DNA of 35,055 nt from Coriobacteriia bacterium (GCA_030603745.1 JAUVXE010000018.1:1-35055); one strand, 5' to 3'; counted from the first letter of the stretch, positions 1 to 8,112 are shown. Numbers and translations: made by a program. Notes: generated by a model from the sequence alone, not told the origin.

Positions 1-375
1 GGCGAGGGCGCGCCCTACACCGACGTCTCCGCCTCGTTCCTGCTCGCGCCCTGGACCACCGCGACCGTCGAGGGCGGCGTGCGCCACCTGTTCTCGAGCG
101 CCGCGCCGCTCGCGGTGCTCGTCGCCTGGACGGTCGCCGGCGCGGTGACCTCCCTCGGCTGCCGGTTCGCCAACCGCGCGGCGGCGCTCCTCGGCGTGGC
201 GTGCGGGGCGGCGGCGCTCCTCGGCGGGTATCTCGTGGCGGACTCGATCGCGCGCGTGGGTGACACGTCGGTGACGTGGTCGGGCGCGCACTTGCTTTCC
301 GGGCTCGGAGCCTCCTTTATACTGATGGTTCTGGTCGTCGCCGCCGGACCCCCCACCAGGGCCGAGGAGGAGTGA
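1..375 (+). CDS. C-terminal end of an unidentified membrane protein (5' end outside window)
   Basis: The frame is open from base 1 to a TGA at 373-375, so the gene starts upstream of the window. The visible 124 residues hold about three hydrophobic stretches: an Ala/Val/Leu-rich one around residues 32-50, a second around 58-77 and a third around 97-112. The protein ends in a short charged tail (TRAEEE). This looks like the end of a polytopic membrane protein. I do not recognise the family, and no catalytic motif is visible. It reads in the same direction as the division-signalling cluster but is separated from fhaA by 29 nt, and a possible promoter lies inside its 3' end, so it need not share the operon. 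Confidence 0.6.
   Translation, partial: GEGAPYTDVSASFLLAPWTTATVEGGVRHLFSSAAPLAVLVAWTVAGAVTSLGCRFANRAAALLGVACGAAALLGGYLVADSIARVGDTSVTWSGAHLLSGLGASFILMVLVVAAGPPTRAEEE
292..323 (+). promoter_or_regulatory. Possible promoter of the fhaA–pknB cluster
   Basis: An AT-rich patch unusual for this DNA contains TATACT at 318-323, a 5/6 match to a -10 box. TTGCTT at 292-297 could serve as a -35, but the spacing of 20 nt is long; using TTTATA at 316-321 makes it 18. The implied leader to the fhaA ATG at 405 is about 75 nt. It lies within the 3' end of the upstream coding frame. Prediction by eye only. Confidence 0.35.
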
Positions 376-404
376 CCCGCCTCCGAGACGGGAACATCAC
401 ACAG

Positions 405-1181
405 ATGAGCATCCTCTCCGACTTCGAAGACCGCGTCGCATCGGCCGTCGAGGGCCTGTTCGCCGGCGCCTTCCGCTCCCCCGTGCAACCGGCCGAGATC
501 GCGAAGGCGCTCGCGCGCGCGATGGACGACCGCACCGCCGTGGGCGTGGGCAAGGTCTACGCGCCGCACGCCTACACCGTCGCGCTCTCCGCCGATGACG
601 ACGACAAGCTCGGCTCCTTCCGGCCCACGCTCGCCGGGGAGCTCGCGACCTTCCTCACCGGGCACGCCACCGAGCGCGGCTACACGCTGGCCGCCCGGCC
701 CGCGATCGCCTTCACCGTCCACCGCGACCTGCGGCTCGGGCGCTTCCGGGTGGCGGCATCCGAGGAAGAGCTGCCCGACGAGGTCCACGCCGGCGAGCGG
801 GCCGAGGCGCCCGCGACCCCGCGGACCGTGCCGGTCGCCGGCCCCGCCGGGGCGGACGCTCCGCAGGGGCCGCCCGGGCCGGTCTCCCCCCTCGGCCTGG
901 CCACGGTCACCGTGAGCGCGGTCGAGCACGACGTCGCGCTGCGCGGCGAGCGCGTGTGCGTGGGCAGGCTCTCGACGTGCGACATCAAGCTCGCCGACGC
1001 CAATGTCTCCCGCGAGCACGCGGCGTTCGTCCGCGAGGGGGCGGGCTGGGCCATCGAGGACCTCGACTCCACCAACGGCACCTACCTCAACGGCGAGCGG
1101 GTCACGCACGCGCGGCTGCGCGACGGCGATGTCATCTCCGTGGGCGCGAGCGAGCTCACCTATCACGAGCCGAGGGGGTAG
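405..1181 (+). CDS. fhaA: FhaA: DUF3662 and FHA domain protein
   Basis: This 258-residue cytoplasmic protein has an N-terminal DUF3662 (FhaA_N-like) region over about residues 1-115 and a C-terminal FHA domain over about 165-250, joined by a Pro/Ala/Gly-rich linker. The FHA fold shows the GR(x)STCDI start near residue 187, SREH and the DSTNGTYLNG turn, the usual phosphothreonine-binding signature. In actinobacteria FhaA binds phosphorylated partners of PknB, such as MviN, and links kinase signalling to lipid II export and wall synthesis. The ATG at 405 is chosen because MSILSDFEDRV is a typical family start; upstream in-frame codons run into the preceding gene's end. It is followed 2 nt later by fhaB, consistent with an operon. 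Confidence 0.9.
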   Translation: MSILSDFEDRVASAVEGLFAGAFRSPVQPAEIAKALARAMDDRTAVGVGKVYAPHAYTVALSADDDDKLGSFRPTLAGELATFLTGHATERGYTLAARPAIAFTVHRDLRLGRFRVAASEEELPDEVHAGERAEAPATPRTVPVAGPAGADAPQGPPGPVSPLGLATVTVSAVEHDVALRGERVCVGRLSTCDIKLADANVSREHAAFVREGAGWAIEDLDSTNGTYLNGERVTHARLRDGDVISVGASELTYHEPRG

Positions 1182-1183
1182 CG

Positions 1184-1606
1184 GTGGTCGATATCGTGCT
1201 GCTCGTGGGCAAGCTGGTGCTCCTCGCGCTCCTCTACCTCTTCCTCTTCGCCGCGGTCCGCGCCGGGCTCGGCTACGTGCGGGCGGCAGGCCCCGCGGCC
1301 AAGGGCGCACGCCTCGCGCTCGCGGTCGTCGAGGGGCCACGCGAGCTCAAGGGCGTGAGCGTCCCGATCTCCGGGCCGGTCGTCATCGGCCGCTCGCCGG
1401 GAGCCGACATCGTGATCGCGGACGACTTCGTCTCCTCGACGCACGCGCGCGTGACCCCCTCGCCCGACGGCACCGCGGTCATCGAGGACCTCGGCTCGAC
1501 CAACGGCACCGTGGTCAACGGCAGCGGGATCGTCCAGCCCGTGGCGCTCGCCGCCGGTGACGTGATCGACCTGGGCACCGTGCGCCTCAAGGTGGTGCGC
1601 GCGTGA
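1184..1606 (+). CDS. fhaB: FhaB (FipA-like): membrane-anchored FHA protein
   Basis: This 140-residue protein has one N-terminal transmembrane helix (about residues 4-26, VLLVGKLVLLALLYLFLFAAV) and a cytoplasmic C-terminal FHA domain over about 60-138. GRSPGADI, SSTHAR and DLGSTNGTVVNG mark the phosphothreonine-binding loops. In mycobacteria the homologue FhaB/FipA is a PknB substrate that bridges FtsZ and FtsQ at the divisome. The GTG at 1184 is the only sensible start before the helix. The stop overlaps the GTG of the phosphatase gene (1603), so translation is probably coupled. Confidence 0.9.
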   Translation: MVDIVLLVGKLVLLALLYLFLFAAVRAGLGYVRAAGPAAKGARLALAVVEGPRELKGVSVPISGPVVIGRSPGADIVIADDFVSSTHARVTPSPDGTAVIEDLGSTNGTVVNGSGIVQPVALAAGDVIDLGTVRLKVVRA

Positions 1607-2721
1607 GCACGCGCCCGGGCAAGCCGACATGGGCGGGCCTGAGCGACGTGGGCCGGGTCCGCGCCCACAACGAGGACACCGTGCTCGTCGACCCGCCGCT
1701 CTTCGCCGTCGCCGACGGCCTCGGCGGTCACGAGGCGGGCGAGGTCGCGAGCGGCATCGCCATCGACACCCTCGCGTCGGCCGCGCCCGCGACCGCCGAC
1801 GCCAAGGGGCTCGGGCGGGCGGTGCGCGCGGCGAACCGGGCGGTCATCCGCGCCGCGCGCGAGGGCCTCGGGCGGGCCGGCATGGGCACCACGATGACCG
1901 CGGCCGTCGTCGAGGGCACGCGCATCGCGGTCGCGCACGTGGGCGACAGCCGTGCCTATCTGCTGCACACCGGCGGGCTCGAGCGGATCACCGGCGACCA
2001 CTCCATGGTGGCCGACATGATCCGGCAGGGCACCCTCACCGAAGAGCAGTCGCGCTCGCACCCCAACCGCAGCGTGATCACCCGGGCGCTGGGCACCGAC
2101 CCCAACATGGTCGCCGACACCTTCGAGGTCGACGCCGAGCCCGGAGACCGCCTCCTGCTCTGCTCCGACGGCCTGACGGCGATGCTCACCGACGATCGCA
2201 TCGCCGAGGTCCTGCACTCCTACGGCGACCCCGAGATGGCCGTCCGCATCCTCGTCGACGAGGCGAACGCCGCGGGCGGCCACGACAACATCTCGGTGGT
2301 CGTGGTCGACATCACCGGCGAGCGGCGCGGCGGCGCGGGCGCGGGCCGTCTCGCGCGCTCCCGCGCGTGGCTCGCGGTGCTCGTATGGGCGTTCGCCCTC
2401 GTCGCGGTGGTGACGCTCGCGGGCTGGGGCACCTACCGTTACGCCTCCGAGCGCGCGTTCCTCATCGCCGAGAACGACGTGGTGGTGCTCTACCGGGGCC
2501 TGCCCGGGGAGTTCGCCGGCGTGAGCCTGCGCTGGCTCGAGGAGGAGACCACCATCACCGTGGGCGCCCTCGACCCGCTCACCGCCAGCCGCCTCACGCA
2601 GGGCGTGATCGTGGAAGACGTCGCCGCGGGCCGCGCGCTCCTGCGCCAGTACCGCGGGATCGCCGAGGAGCGCGAGCCCGGCGAGGCGCTCGACCCCGCC
2701 CCCGCCCCGGAGGCCCCGTAG
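1603..2721 (+). CDS. pstP: PstP: PP2C-type Ser/Thr phosphatase
   Basis: This 372-residue phosphatase has an N-terminal PP2C domain (about residues 5-240) with metal-binding motifs: RxHNED near the start, VADGLGGHEAG, HVGDSRAYL, LLCSDGLT and GGHDNISVVVV. A linker leads to one transmembrane helix around residues 256-277 and a roughly 90-residue extracytoplasmic tail. It should dephosphorylate PknB and its substrates, the role of PstP/Stp in this cluster. The GTG start at 1603 overlaps the fhaB stop, and the stop lies 3 nt before the next ATG. All expected metal ligands appear present. Confidence 0.93.
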   Translation: MSTRPGKPTWAGLSDVGRVRAHNEDTVLVDPPLFAVADGLGGHEAGEVASGIAIDTLASAAPATADAKGLGRAVRAANRAVIRAAREGLGRAGMGTTMTAAVVEGTRIAVAHVGDSRAYLLHTGGLERITGDHSMVADMIRQGTLTEEQSRSHPNRSVITRALGTDPNMVADTFEVDAEPGDRLLLCSDGLTAMLTDDRIAEVLHSYGDPEMAVRILVDEANAAGGHDNISVVVVDITGERRGGAGAGRLARSRAWLAVLVWAFALVAVVTLAGWGTYRYASERAFLIAENDVVVLYRGLPGEFAGVSLRWLEEETTITVGALDPLTASRLTQGVIVEDVAAGRALLRQYRGIAEEREPGEALDPAPAPEAP

Positions 2722-2724
2722 CCC

Positions 2725-5460
2725 ATGCGCTCCCGGCGTAACACCGAGCTCCTCCTCCTGCTCGCGGCCGCGCCCGCGGTGCTGCTGATCTTCGGCCTCG
2801 TGACCGCGCAGGCGACCGCCGACCTCTCCTGGCGCGACCTCGCCGTTCCCGCGGGCCTCATCGCCGCGTTCCTCGGCGCGCATGTCGCGGTGCGGTTCCT
2901 CGCGCCGGCGGCCGACCCCGTGCTGCTGCCGCTCGCGGCGCTGCTCTCCGGCGTGGGGATCGCCTACGTGACCCGGCTCGACCCGGTGGCCGGCTCCCAG
3001 CAGGTGGTCTGGCTGCTCGTGGGCGTGGCCGCGATGGTGGGCACGCTCGTGGCGGTGCCCTCGCTCGAGCGCGTGGCGCGCTACAAGTACACCGTGATGC
3101 TCGCGGGACTCGTCCTGCTCGTCCTGCCCACGCTCATCGGCGTGGAGGTCAACGGAGCGCGGCTGTGGCTGCGCGTGGCGGGGATGTCGTTCCAGCCCGG
3201 CGAGGTCGCCAAGGTCCTCATCGTGCTCTTCCTCGCGGCCTACCTCGCCGAGCACCGCGAGGTGCTCTCGGTCTCGACCCGCAAGTTCCTCGGCGTGGGG
3301 ATGCCGTCGGTCCGACACCTCGGCCCGCTCGTGTTCATGTGGGCGATCTCGCTGTTCGTGCTCGTCACCCAGAAGGACCTCGGCTCGAGCCTGCTGTTCT
3401 TCGGCATCTTCCTGGTGATGATCTACGTGGCGACCGGGCGTGTCGGGTACGTCGCGGTCGGCGTGGCGCTCTTCGCCGCCGGCGCGTCGGTCGCCTACCA
3501 GCTGTTCGGGCACGTGCGGATCCGGGTGGCCATCTGGCTCGACCCCTTCGCCGACGCGGCCGACCGTGGCTACCAGCTCGTGCAGTCGCTCTTCGCGCTC
3601 GCCGCGGGCCAGGTGACCGGGGTGGGCGTGGGCCGAGGACTGCCCTCGCGGATCCCCTTCGTCGAGACCGACTTCATCTTCGCCGCCATCGGGGAGGAGC
3701 TCGGGCTCCTCGGCGGGGCGGCGCTCATCATCGCCTACCTGCTGCTGTGCATGCGCGGGCTGGCCACCGCGGCGCGCGCCCGCTCCGACATGGCGGCCTT
3801 CACCGCCGCGGGGCTCGTGGCCGCCCTCGGCCTGCAGACCTTCGTGATCATCGGCGGGGTGACCCGGCTCATCCCGCTCACCGGCATCACGCTCCCGTTC
3901 GTCTCCTACGGCGGCTCGTCGATCCTGGCCAACTTCATGATCCTCGGCCTGCTCCTGCGCGCGGGCGACGCGGCCACGGGACGCTCCACGGAGATGGTCT
4001 CGCTCTCGAGCGAGCCCGGCGTGCTCGGGCGGGTCGCGCTCGCCACCCGGCTGTCGCGCTGGGCCACCGTGCTCTCGGTGCTGCTCGCTGCGCTGATCGT
4101 CAACCTCACCTGGATCCAGGTGGTCCAGGCACGGGCCCTCAACAACCACGTGGCCAACACCCGGGGTCTCGCGCAGGAGATACGCTCCCCGCGGGGATCG
4201 ATCGTGAGCGCTGATGCGGTGGTGTTCGCCGAGTCCTTCGCCGAGGGCGAGATCTACCGCCGCCGCTACCCCCAGGGCACGCTCGCCGCGCACGCGGTGG
4301 GCTACCACTCGACGACCTACGGCCGCGCCGGCATCGAGTCGGCGATGAACGACGCGCTCACCGGGCAGCGGGTCTTTCGCAGCTTCCGCGACGCCGTCGA
4401 GGCGGCCGCCGGGCTGCCGGTGGCGGGCAACGACGTCTGGCTCACGGTGGACTCGCGCGTGCAGCGCGCCGCCGAGCAGGCGCTCGCGGGCAGGCGCGGG
4501 GCGATCGTGGCCATCGAGCCGTCGACCGGCAAGGTGCTCGCGCTCGCCTCCTCTCCCGCCTACGACCCGGGCACGGTCGACAGCGCGTGGGACCAGCTCG
4601 CCGCCGCCGAGGCCGCGCCGCTCTACAACCGCGCGACGCAGAGCCTCTACCCGCCCGGCTCGACCTACAAGATCGTCACGCTCACCGGCGCGATCGGGGC
4701 CGGCATCGCCACCCCGCAGACCACCTACCCCGGTCCGGGCCGTCTCGAGATCGGCGGCGCGCCGGTCACCAACTACGAGGGCGGCAGCTACGGCGAGGTC
4801 GACCTCGCCCAGGCCACGATGCGCTCGGTCAACACCGTCTTCGCCCAGCTCGCGGTCGATCTCGGCGCCTCGGAGCTCGTGGCGCAGAGCGACCGGTTCG
4901 GGTTCGGCAGCGAACCGCCGGTGGAGATCCCCGCGCGGGCCTCGCTCATGCCCGACCCGCGCGAGATGACCGAGTGGGAGACGGCGTGGGCCGGCGTGGG
5001 CCAGCCGGTGGGCGAGCACGAGAGCCCGCCCGGACCGCAGGTGACCGCCTTGCAGATGGCGCTCGTGGCCGCCGGCATCGCCAACGACGGGATCGTCATG
5101 CGTCCGCACCTCGTGGACCGCATCACCGACAACGCCGGACGGGTCATCACCTCGACCGAGCCCCGCCGCTGGACCAACGCCACCGACCCCGGGACCGCGG
5201 CCACCGTCTCGCGGATCATGGCCGACACCGTGCGCGCCGGCACCGGGACGCGGGCGCAGATCCCGGGCGTTGCGGTCGCGGGCAAGACGGGTACTGCTGA
5301 GACAGGCAGGGGCCTCCCCTCGCACGCGTGGTTCATCTCGTTCGCGCCGGTGGAGAACCCGCAGGTCGCTGTCGCGGTCATCCTCGAGGGGGCGGGCACC
5401 GGGGGACGCGAGGCGGCGCCTGCCGCGCGCCCCGTCATGGAGGCGGCCCTCGGCAGGTGA
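2725..5460 (+). CDS. SEDS glycosyltransferase (FtsW/RodA) fused to class B PBP transpeptidase
   Basis: One 911-residue frame carries both septal or elongation wall-synthesis activities. Residues about 1-415 are a polytopic SEDS domain with VNGARLWLRV, PGEVAKV, TQKDLGSSL, a WLDP loop and the terminal ITLPFVSYGGSS motif of FtsW/RodA lipid-II polymerases. After a further transmembrane helix (about 445-465) comes a PbpA-like domain with the three transpeptidase motifs: STYK (Ser646, Lys649), SVN (701-703) and KTG (854-856). Most actinobacteria encode rodA and pbpA as adjacent genes in this exact position. Here no stop or frameshift separates them, and codon use is continuous. The fusion fixes a 1:1 ratio of polymerase and crosslinker. 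It lies between pstP and pknB. Confidence 0.93.
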   Translation: MRSRRNTELLLLLAAAPAVLLIFGLVTAQATADLSWRDLAVPAGLIAAFLGAHVAVRFLAPAADPVLLPLAALLSGVGIAYVTRLDPVAGSQQVVWLLVGVAAMVGTLVAVPSLERVARYKYTVMLAGLVLLVLPTLIGVEVNGARLWLRVAGMSFQPGEVAKVLIVLFLAAYLAEHREVLSVSTRKFLGVGMPSVRHLGPLVFMWAISLFVLVTQKDLGSSLLFFGIFLVMIYVATGRVGYVAVGVALFAAGASVAYQLFGHVRIRVAIWLDPFADAADRGYQLVQSLFALAAGQVTGVGVGRGLPSRIPFVETDFIFAAIGEELGLLGGAALIIAYLLLCMRGLATAARARSDMAAFTAAGLVAALGLQTFVIIGGVTRLIPLTGITLPFVSYGGSSILANFMILGLLLRAGDAATGRSTEMVSLSSEPGVLGRVALATRLSRWATVLSVLLAALIVNLTWIQVVQARALNNHVANTRGLAQEIRSPRGSIVSADAVVFAESFAEGEIYRRRYPQGTLAAHAVGYHSTTYGRAGIESAMNDALTGQRVFRSFRDAVEAAAGLPVAGNDVWLTVDSRVQRAAEQALAGRRGAIVAIEPSTGKVLALASSPAYDPGTVDSAWDQLAAAEAAPLYNRATQSLYPPGSTYKIVTLTGAIGAGIATPQTTYPGPGRLEIGGAPVTNYEGGSYGEVDLAQATMRSVNTVFAQLAVDLGASELVAQSDRFGFGSEPPVEIPARASLMPDPREMTEWETAWAGVGQPVGEHESPPGPQVTALQMALVAAGIANDGIVMRPHLVDRITDNAGRVITSTEPRRWTNATDPGTAATVSRIMADTVRAGTGTRAQIPGVAVAGKTGTAETGRGLPSHAWFISFAPVENPQVAVAVILEGAGTGGREAAPAARPVMEAALGR

Positions 5461-5465
5461 TACGG

Positions 5466-5502
5466 TAGAATAGTCCGGATGGACAGCCCCTCTCCCGAGG
5501 GG
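5466..5502 (+). promoter_or_regulatory. Possible pknB promoter with a leader hairpin
   Basis: TAGAAT at 5466-5471 resembles a -10 box, without a clear -35. Just downstream, CCCCTC (5487-5492), a TCCC loop and GAGGGG (5497-5502) form a perfect 6-bp hairpin in the would-be leader, 11 nt ahead of the GGGAG ribosome-binding site (5514-5518). The hairpin could modulate pknB expression relative to the upstream genes or act as a weak processing or termination signal. There is no U-tract. Tentative. Confidence 0.35.
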
Positions 5503-5524
5503 TCGAGGAGTACGGGAGCCACAC

Positions 5525-7363
5525 GTGGATGAGATGGTGTTCGGACGCAGGTACCGGGTGACCGAGAAGATCGGTTCCGGTGGCATGGCCGAGGTCTACC
5601 AGGCGGTCGACGAGGTCCTCGGCAGGACCGTCGCCGTCAAGGTGCTGCACCCGCGCTACGCATCCGACCCCGGGTTCGTCGCGCGCTTCCGCCAGGAGGC
5701 CCAGGCCGCGGCGAACCTCTCGCACCCCACGATAGTCAACATCTACGACTGGGGCCGTGACGACGACACCTACTTCATCGTCATGGAGTACGTGCGCGGC
5801 ACCGACCTCAAGCAGATCATCGAGCAGCGCGGGGCCATCGCGCCGATGAAGGCCGCCGAGTACGCCTCGCAGGTCTGCGCGGCGCTCTCGGTGGCGCACG
5901 GCTACGACATCATCCACCGCGACATCAAGCCCCACAACATCGTACTCACGCCCGACGGCACCGTGAAGGTCATGGACTTCGGCATCGCGCGCGCCGGGAA
6001 CTCGACCATGACGCAGACCGGCTCGGTCCTCGGCACGGCGCACTACGTGAGCCCCGAGCAGGCGCAGGGCCGGGCCCTCGGGCCCGCGAGCGACCTGTAC
6101 TCCCTCGGCGTGACGCTCTACGAGATGGTGACGGGCCGCGTCCCGTTCGACGCGGACACGCCCGTGGCGGTCGCCCTCAAGCAGGTCAACGAGGAGCCGG
6201 TCCCGCCGCGCGAGATCGATCCCGAGATCCCCGTCGCGCTCGAGCGCGTGATCATGCGGGCGCTGCAGAAGGACCCCTCGGCGAGGTACGCCTCCGCCGA
6301 GGAGATGCGGGCGGACCTGCGCCGCGTGCTCGGCGGCGGCGCGGTCGACGCGCCCCCGGCCGCGATGGCGGCGGGCGCCGCGGACGCGACCTCGGTCATG
6401 CCCGCGGTGGGCGCGGCCACCGGATCGCGCGTGCGCCCGATCCCCGAGAAGCGCAACCCCTGGCCGTGGATCCTCGGCGCGCTCGCCGTGCTGCTGGTCG
6501 GACTCGGCATCGCCTGGGCGATGGGCGCGTTCGACACCACCGAGCGGGTCGTGGTGCCGGATCTCATCGGCATGACGCTCGAGGAGGCCTCAGAAGAGCT
6601 CGCGTCGGTCGAGCTGACGGTAGGGCCGATACAGGAGCGCTACAGCGACGAGTACGAGGCGGGCCAGATCATCGACCACTCGCCCGAGGCGGGCATGGAG
6701 GTGCCGATCGGCTCCGAGGTCGTGCTCACGATCTCCCTCGGCGTGGAGGAGCTCGAGGTGCCCGACCTCATCGGCATGACCGAGAGCGACGCGATCCGCC
6801 TGGTGCGCGACTCCGGGTTCGAGATCGACATCCAGCGCGAGTTCAACTCAGACGTGCCCGACGGGCAGGTGTTCAGCCAGTCGCCCGAGGCCGGCACCAT
6901 GGCGCTGCCCGAGGACCTCATCACGATCGTGGTGAGCCGAGGGACCCAGCTGGTGCGCGTGCCCGACGTCGTGAACCAGACGCGCGACCAGGCGACCTCG
7001 ACCCTGCAGAGCGCCGGGTTCCGGGTCAACGCGACCGAGGAGTTCCACGACTCGGTGCCCGCGGGCCGGGTGATCAGCCAGAGCCCCGAGGGCGGCGTGT
7101 CGATCGACGCGGGCTCGACCGTGACGATCCGCGTGTCTCGAGGCCAGGACACGGTGCGCGTGCCCGACGTCATCGAGCTGAGCGAGGCGCAGGCGCGGCG
7201 CGACATCGAGGCCGCGGGGCTGCGGGTCAGCGTCAACTACCAGGTGAGCCCCGAGGACGACGTGGTGCTCACCCAGAACCCGGTCCCGGGCGCGACCGCG
7301 CGGCGCGGCGACACGGTGACGATCTGGGTCGGCAGGGCCCCCGCCGAGAACAACGGCGGCTAG
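5525..7363 (+). CDS. pknB: PknB: PASTA-domain Ser/Thr kinase
   Basis: This 612-residue transmembrane kinase begins with a complete kinase domain (about residues 8-270): glycine loop GSGGMAEVY, Lys39, HRD Asp133, Asn138, DFG Asp151 and an activation loop with Thr163/Thr165, matching the autophosphorylation pair of mycobacterial PknB. A juxtamembrane linker and one helix (about 315-337) precede four extracellular PASTA repeats, each starting with a VPD(L/V)I-type motif (about 342, 410, 478 and 546). PASTA repeats bind muropeptides or lipid II, so the protein links wall status to phosphorylation of the FHA proteins encoded upstream. The GTG at 5525 has GGGAG 6 nt upstream; the ATG at 5534 is a weaker alternative. 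Its TAG overlaps the stop of the opposing gene. Confidence 0.95.
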   Translation: MDEMVFGRRYRVTEKIGSGGMAEVYQAVDEVLGRTVAVKVLHPRYASDPGFVARFRQEAQAAANLSHPTIVNIYDWGRDDDTYFIVMEYVRGTDLKQIIEQRGAIAPMKAAEYASQVCAALSVAHGYDIIHRDIKPHNIVLTPDGTVKVMDFGIARAGNSTMTQTGSVLGTAHYVSPEQAQGRALGPASDLYSLGVTLYEMVTGRVPFDADTPVAVALKQVNEEPVPPREIDPEIPVALERVIMRALQKDPSARYASAEEMRADLRRVLGGGAVDAPPAAMAAGAADATSVMPAVGAATGSRVRPIPEKRNPWPWILGALAVLLVGLGIAWAMGAFDTTERVVVPDLIGMTLEEASEELASVELTVGPIQERYSDEYEAGQIIDHSPEAGMEVPIGSEVVLTISLGVEELEVPDLIGMTESDAIRLVRDSGFEIDIQREFNSDVPDGQVFSQSPEAGTMALPEDLITIVVSRGTQLVRVPDVVNQTRDQATSTLQSAGFRVNATEEFHDSVPAGRVISQSPEGGVSIDAGSTVTIRVSRGQDTVRVPDVIELSEAQARRDIEAAGLRVSVNYQVSPEDDVVLTQNPVPGATARRGDTVTIWVGRAPAENNGG

Positions 7364-7824
7364 GAGCGGGTCTCGGCCAGCGTGCGCTCGAGGACCTCGG
7401 CGAACCGCTCGCGGTCCTCGTCCTCGAACGCGCTCGGCCCCTTCGTGCGCCCCCCGCTGCGGCGATGGACCTGCTCGGCGTGGCGCACCGCGAGCTCCAT
7501 GTCGATGGTCGCCTTGGAGTAGGTGCGGCCGCGCGGGCTGATCGCCACCGCGTCGCGGCCGAGCACCATCGCCGCGAGCCCGATGTCCTGCGTCACGAGC
7601 ACGTCGCCGGGAGCGATGCGCTCGACGATCGCGAAGTCGGCCGCGTCGCGTCCTCCGGAGACCTGGACGCACTCCACGCCCTGCCGCCCGGCGTACCTGC
7701 CGAGGTTCTGGGTCGCGTTCGCCACGAGCACGACCGGCACGCGGTGTCGGCGCGCGACAGCGAGCGCGTCACGCGTCACCGGGCAGGCGTCGGCGTCGAT
7801 GTAGAGGGTCGGGGTGGCGTGCAT
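7360..7824 (-). CDS. UPF0178 (YaiI/YqxD, DUF188) family protein
   Basis: This 154-residue protein matches the UPF0178 family, which has a PIN-like fold: YIDADACPVTRD at the N-terminus, VLVANAT, VTQDIGLAA, ISPRGRTY and a basic RRSGGRTKGP stretch. The aspartates in DADACP and TQD are in the places expected for a PIN-like metal site. The family's biochemical role is not established. The ATG at 7824 is preferred because MHATPTLYIDADACP starts the conserved block. Its stop codon shares bases with the pknB stop (CTAG at 7360-7363), so the two genes meet exactly tail to tail. Confidence 0.88.
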   Translation of the reverse strand: MHATPTLYIDADACPVTRDALAVARRHRVPVVLVANATQNLGRYAGRQGVECVQVSGGRDAADFAIVERIAPGDVLVTQDIGLAAMVLGRDAVAISPRGRTYSKATIDMELAVRHAEQVHRRSGGRTKGPSAFEDEDRERFAEVLERTLAETRS

Positions 7825-7889
7825 GCTCCTCAGTCTACGCCCGCGTCCGGTTCCACGCACGCGTTTTGCGATAGCGATGTTAAGAATCG

Positions 7890-7918
7890 TTGCGTTTGCT
7901 TAGTCCAGTCTGTACTAT
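7890..7918 (+). promoter_or_regulatory. Promoter with 17-bp palindromic operator, copy A
   Basis: TTGCGT (7890-7895), a 17-nt spacer and TACTAT (7913-7918) form a plausible plus-strand promoter in an AT-richer patch. A 17-bp palindrome, TAGTCCAGTCTGTACTA (7901-7917), covers the spacer and most of the -10 box, so a bound regulator would block polymerase. The same palindrome occurs at 12780-12796 and, with one mismatch, at 18572-18588, both at heads of cytochrome operons. No protein gene follows on the plus strand; the transcript would end at the hairpin at 7965-8004. Confidence 0.6.
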
Positions 7919-7924
7919 GGTGTT

Positions 7925-8004
7925 CAGAACCACCCCGGTGGTTCCCGCTCTTCTTCATGTTTAAGGAGACAGCGCTGGGTGAGGGCCCGGCGCTGTCTCC
8001 TTTT
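7925..8004 (+). ncRNA. Candidate short transcript (small RNA) of about 80 nt
   Basis: Between the promoter at 7890-7918 and a strong intrinsic terminator ending in TTTT at 8001-8004 there is room for an RNA of about 80 nt. It would open with a hairpin, GAACCACC/GGTGGTTC (7927-7944), followed by an unpaired pyrimidine-rich stretch (7945-7957) and then the terminator stem. The stretch CTTCTTC (7950-7956) could pair with GAAGAAG just before an ATG of the 7-haem cytochrome, though 7-8 bp is short. The only ATG inside, at 7957, gives a 17-residue peptide running through the terminator with no Shine-Dalgarno. No known RNA family is recognised. Expression is unproven. Confidence 0.4.
7965..8004 (+). 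terminator. Intrinsic terminator
   Basis: A perfect 11-bp stem, GGAGACAGCGC (7965-7975) with GCGCTGTCTCC (7990-8000), closes a 14-nt loop and is followed by TTTT (8001-8004). The U-tract makes it directional on the plus strand; the minus-strand exit reads TTAAAC, which is weaker. It fits the end of the short transcript starting near 7925. Confidence 0.75.
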
Positions 8005-8039
8005 CTGTGAGGGTGGGCCAGAACTTCTCGTGAACGCAC

Positions 8040-8069
8040 GGCGGACCCCCTCGCGTGAGGGGGTCCGCC
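8040..8069 (-). terminator. Hairpin terminator of the 7-haem cytochrome operon
   Basis: GGCGGACCCCCTC (8040-8052) and GAGGGGGTCCGCC (8057-8069) form a perfect 13-bp stem with a 4-nt loop, about 43 nt after the cytochrome stop at 8113. There is no U-tract on either side, which is common for hairpin terminators in GC-rich actinobacteria. It separates the cytochrome transcript from the short plus-strand transcript and the UPF0178 gene. Confidence 0.65.
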
Positions 8070-8112
8070 TCTGAGCCTCGACACCGAGACGCCGGCGCCG
8101 ATCACCCGATCG

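Noticed and set aside
1273-5586. A 1,437-codon open frame antisense to the division cluster
   Set aside because: It lies opposite well-identified genes (fhaB to the PBP fusion), is extremely His/Arg/Gly/Glu-rich without any domain, and arises because GC-rich DNA rarely contains stop codons in the shadow frame.
7957-8010. A 17-codon peptide (MFKETALGEGPALSPFL) in the short transcript
   Set aside because: It reads straight through the terminator stem and has no Shine-Dalgarno, so the region is better explained as RNA structure.
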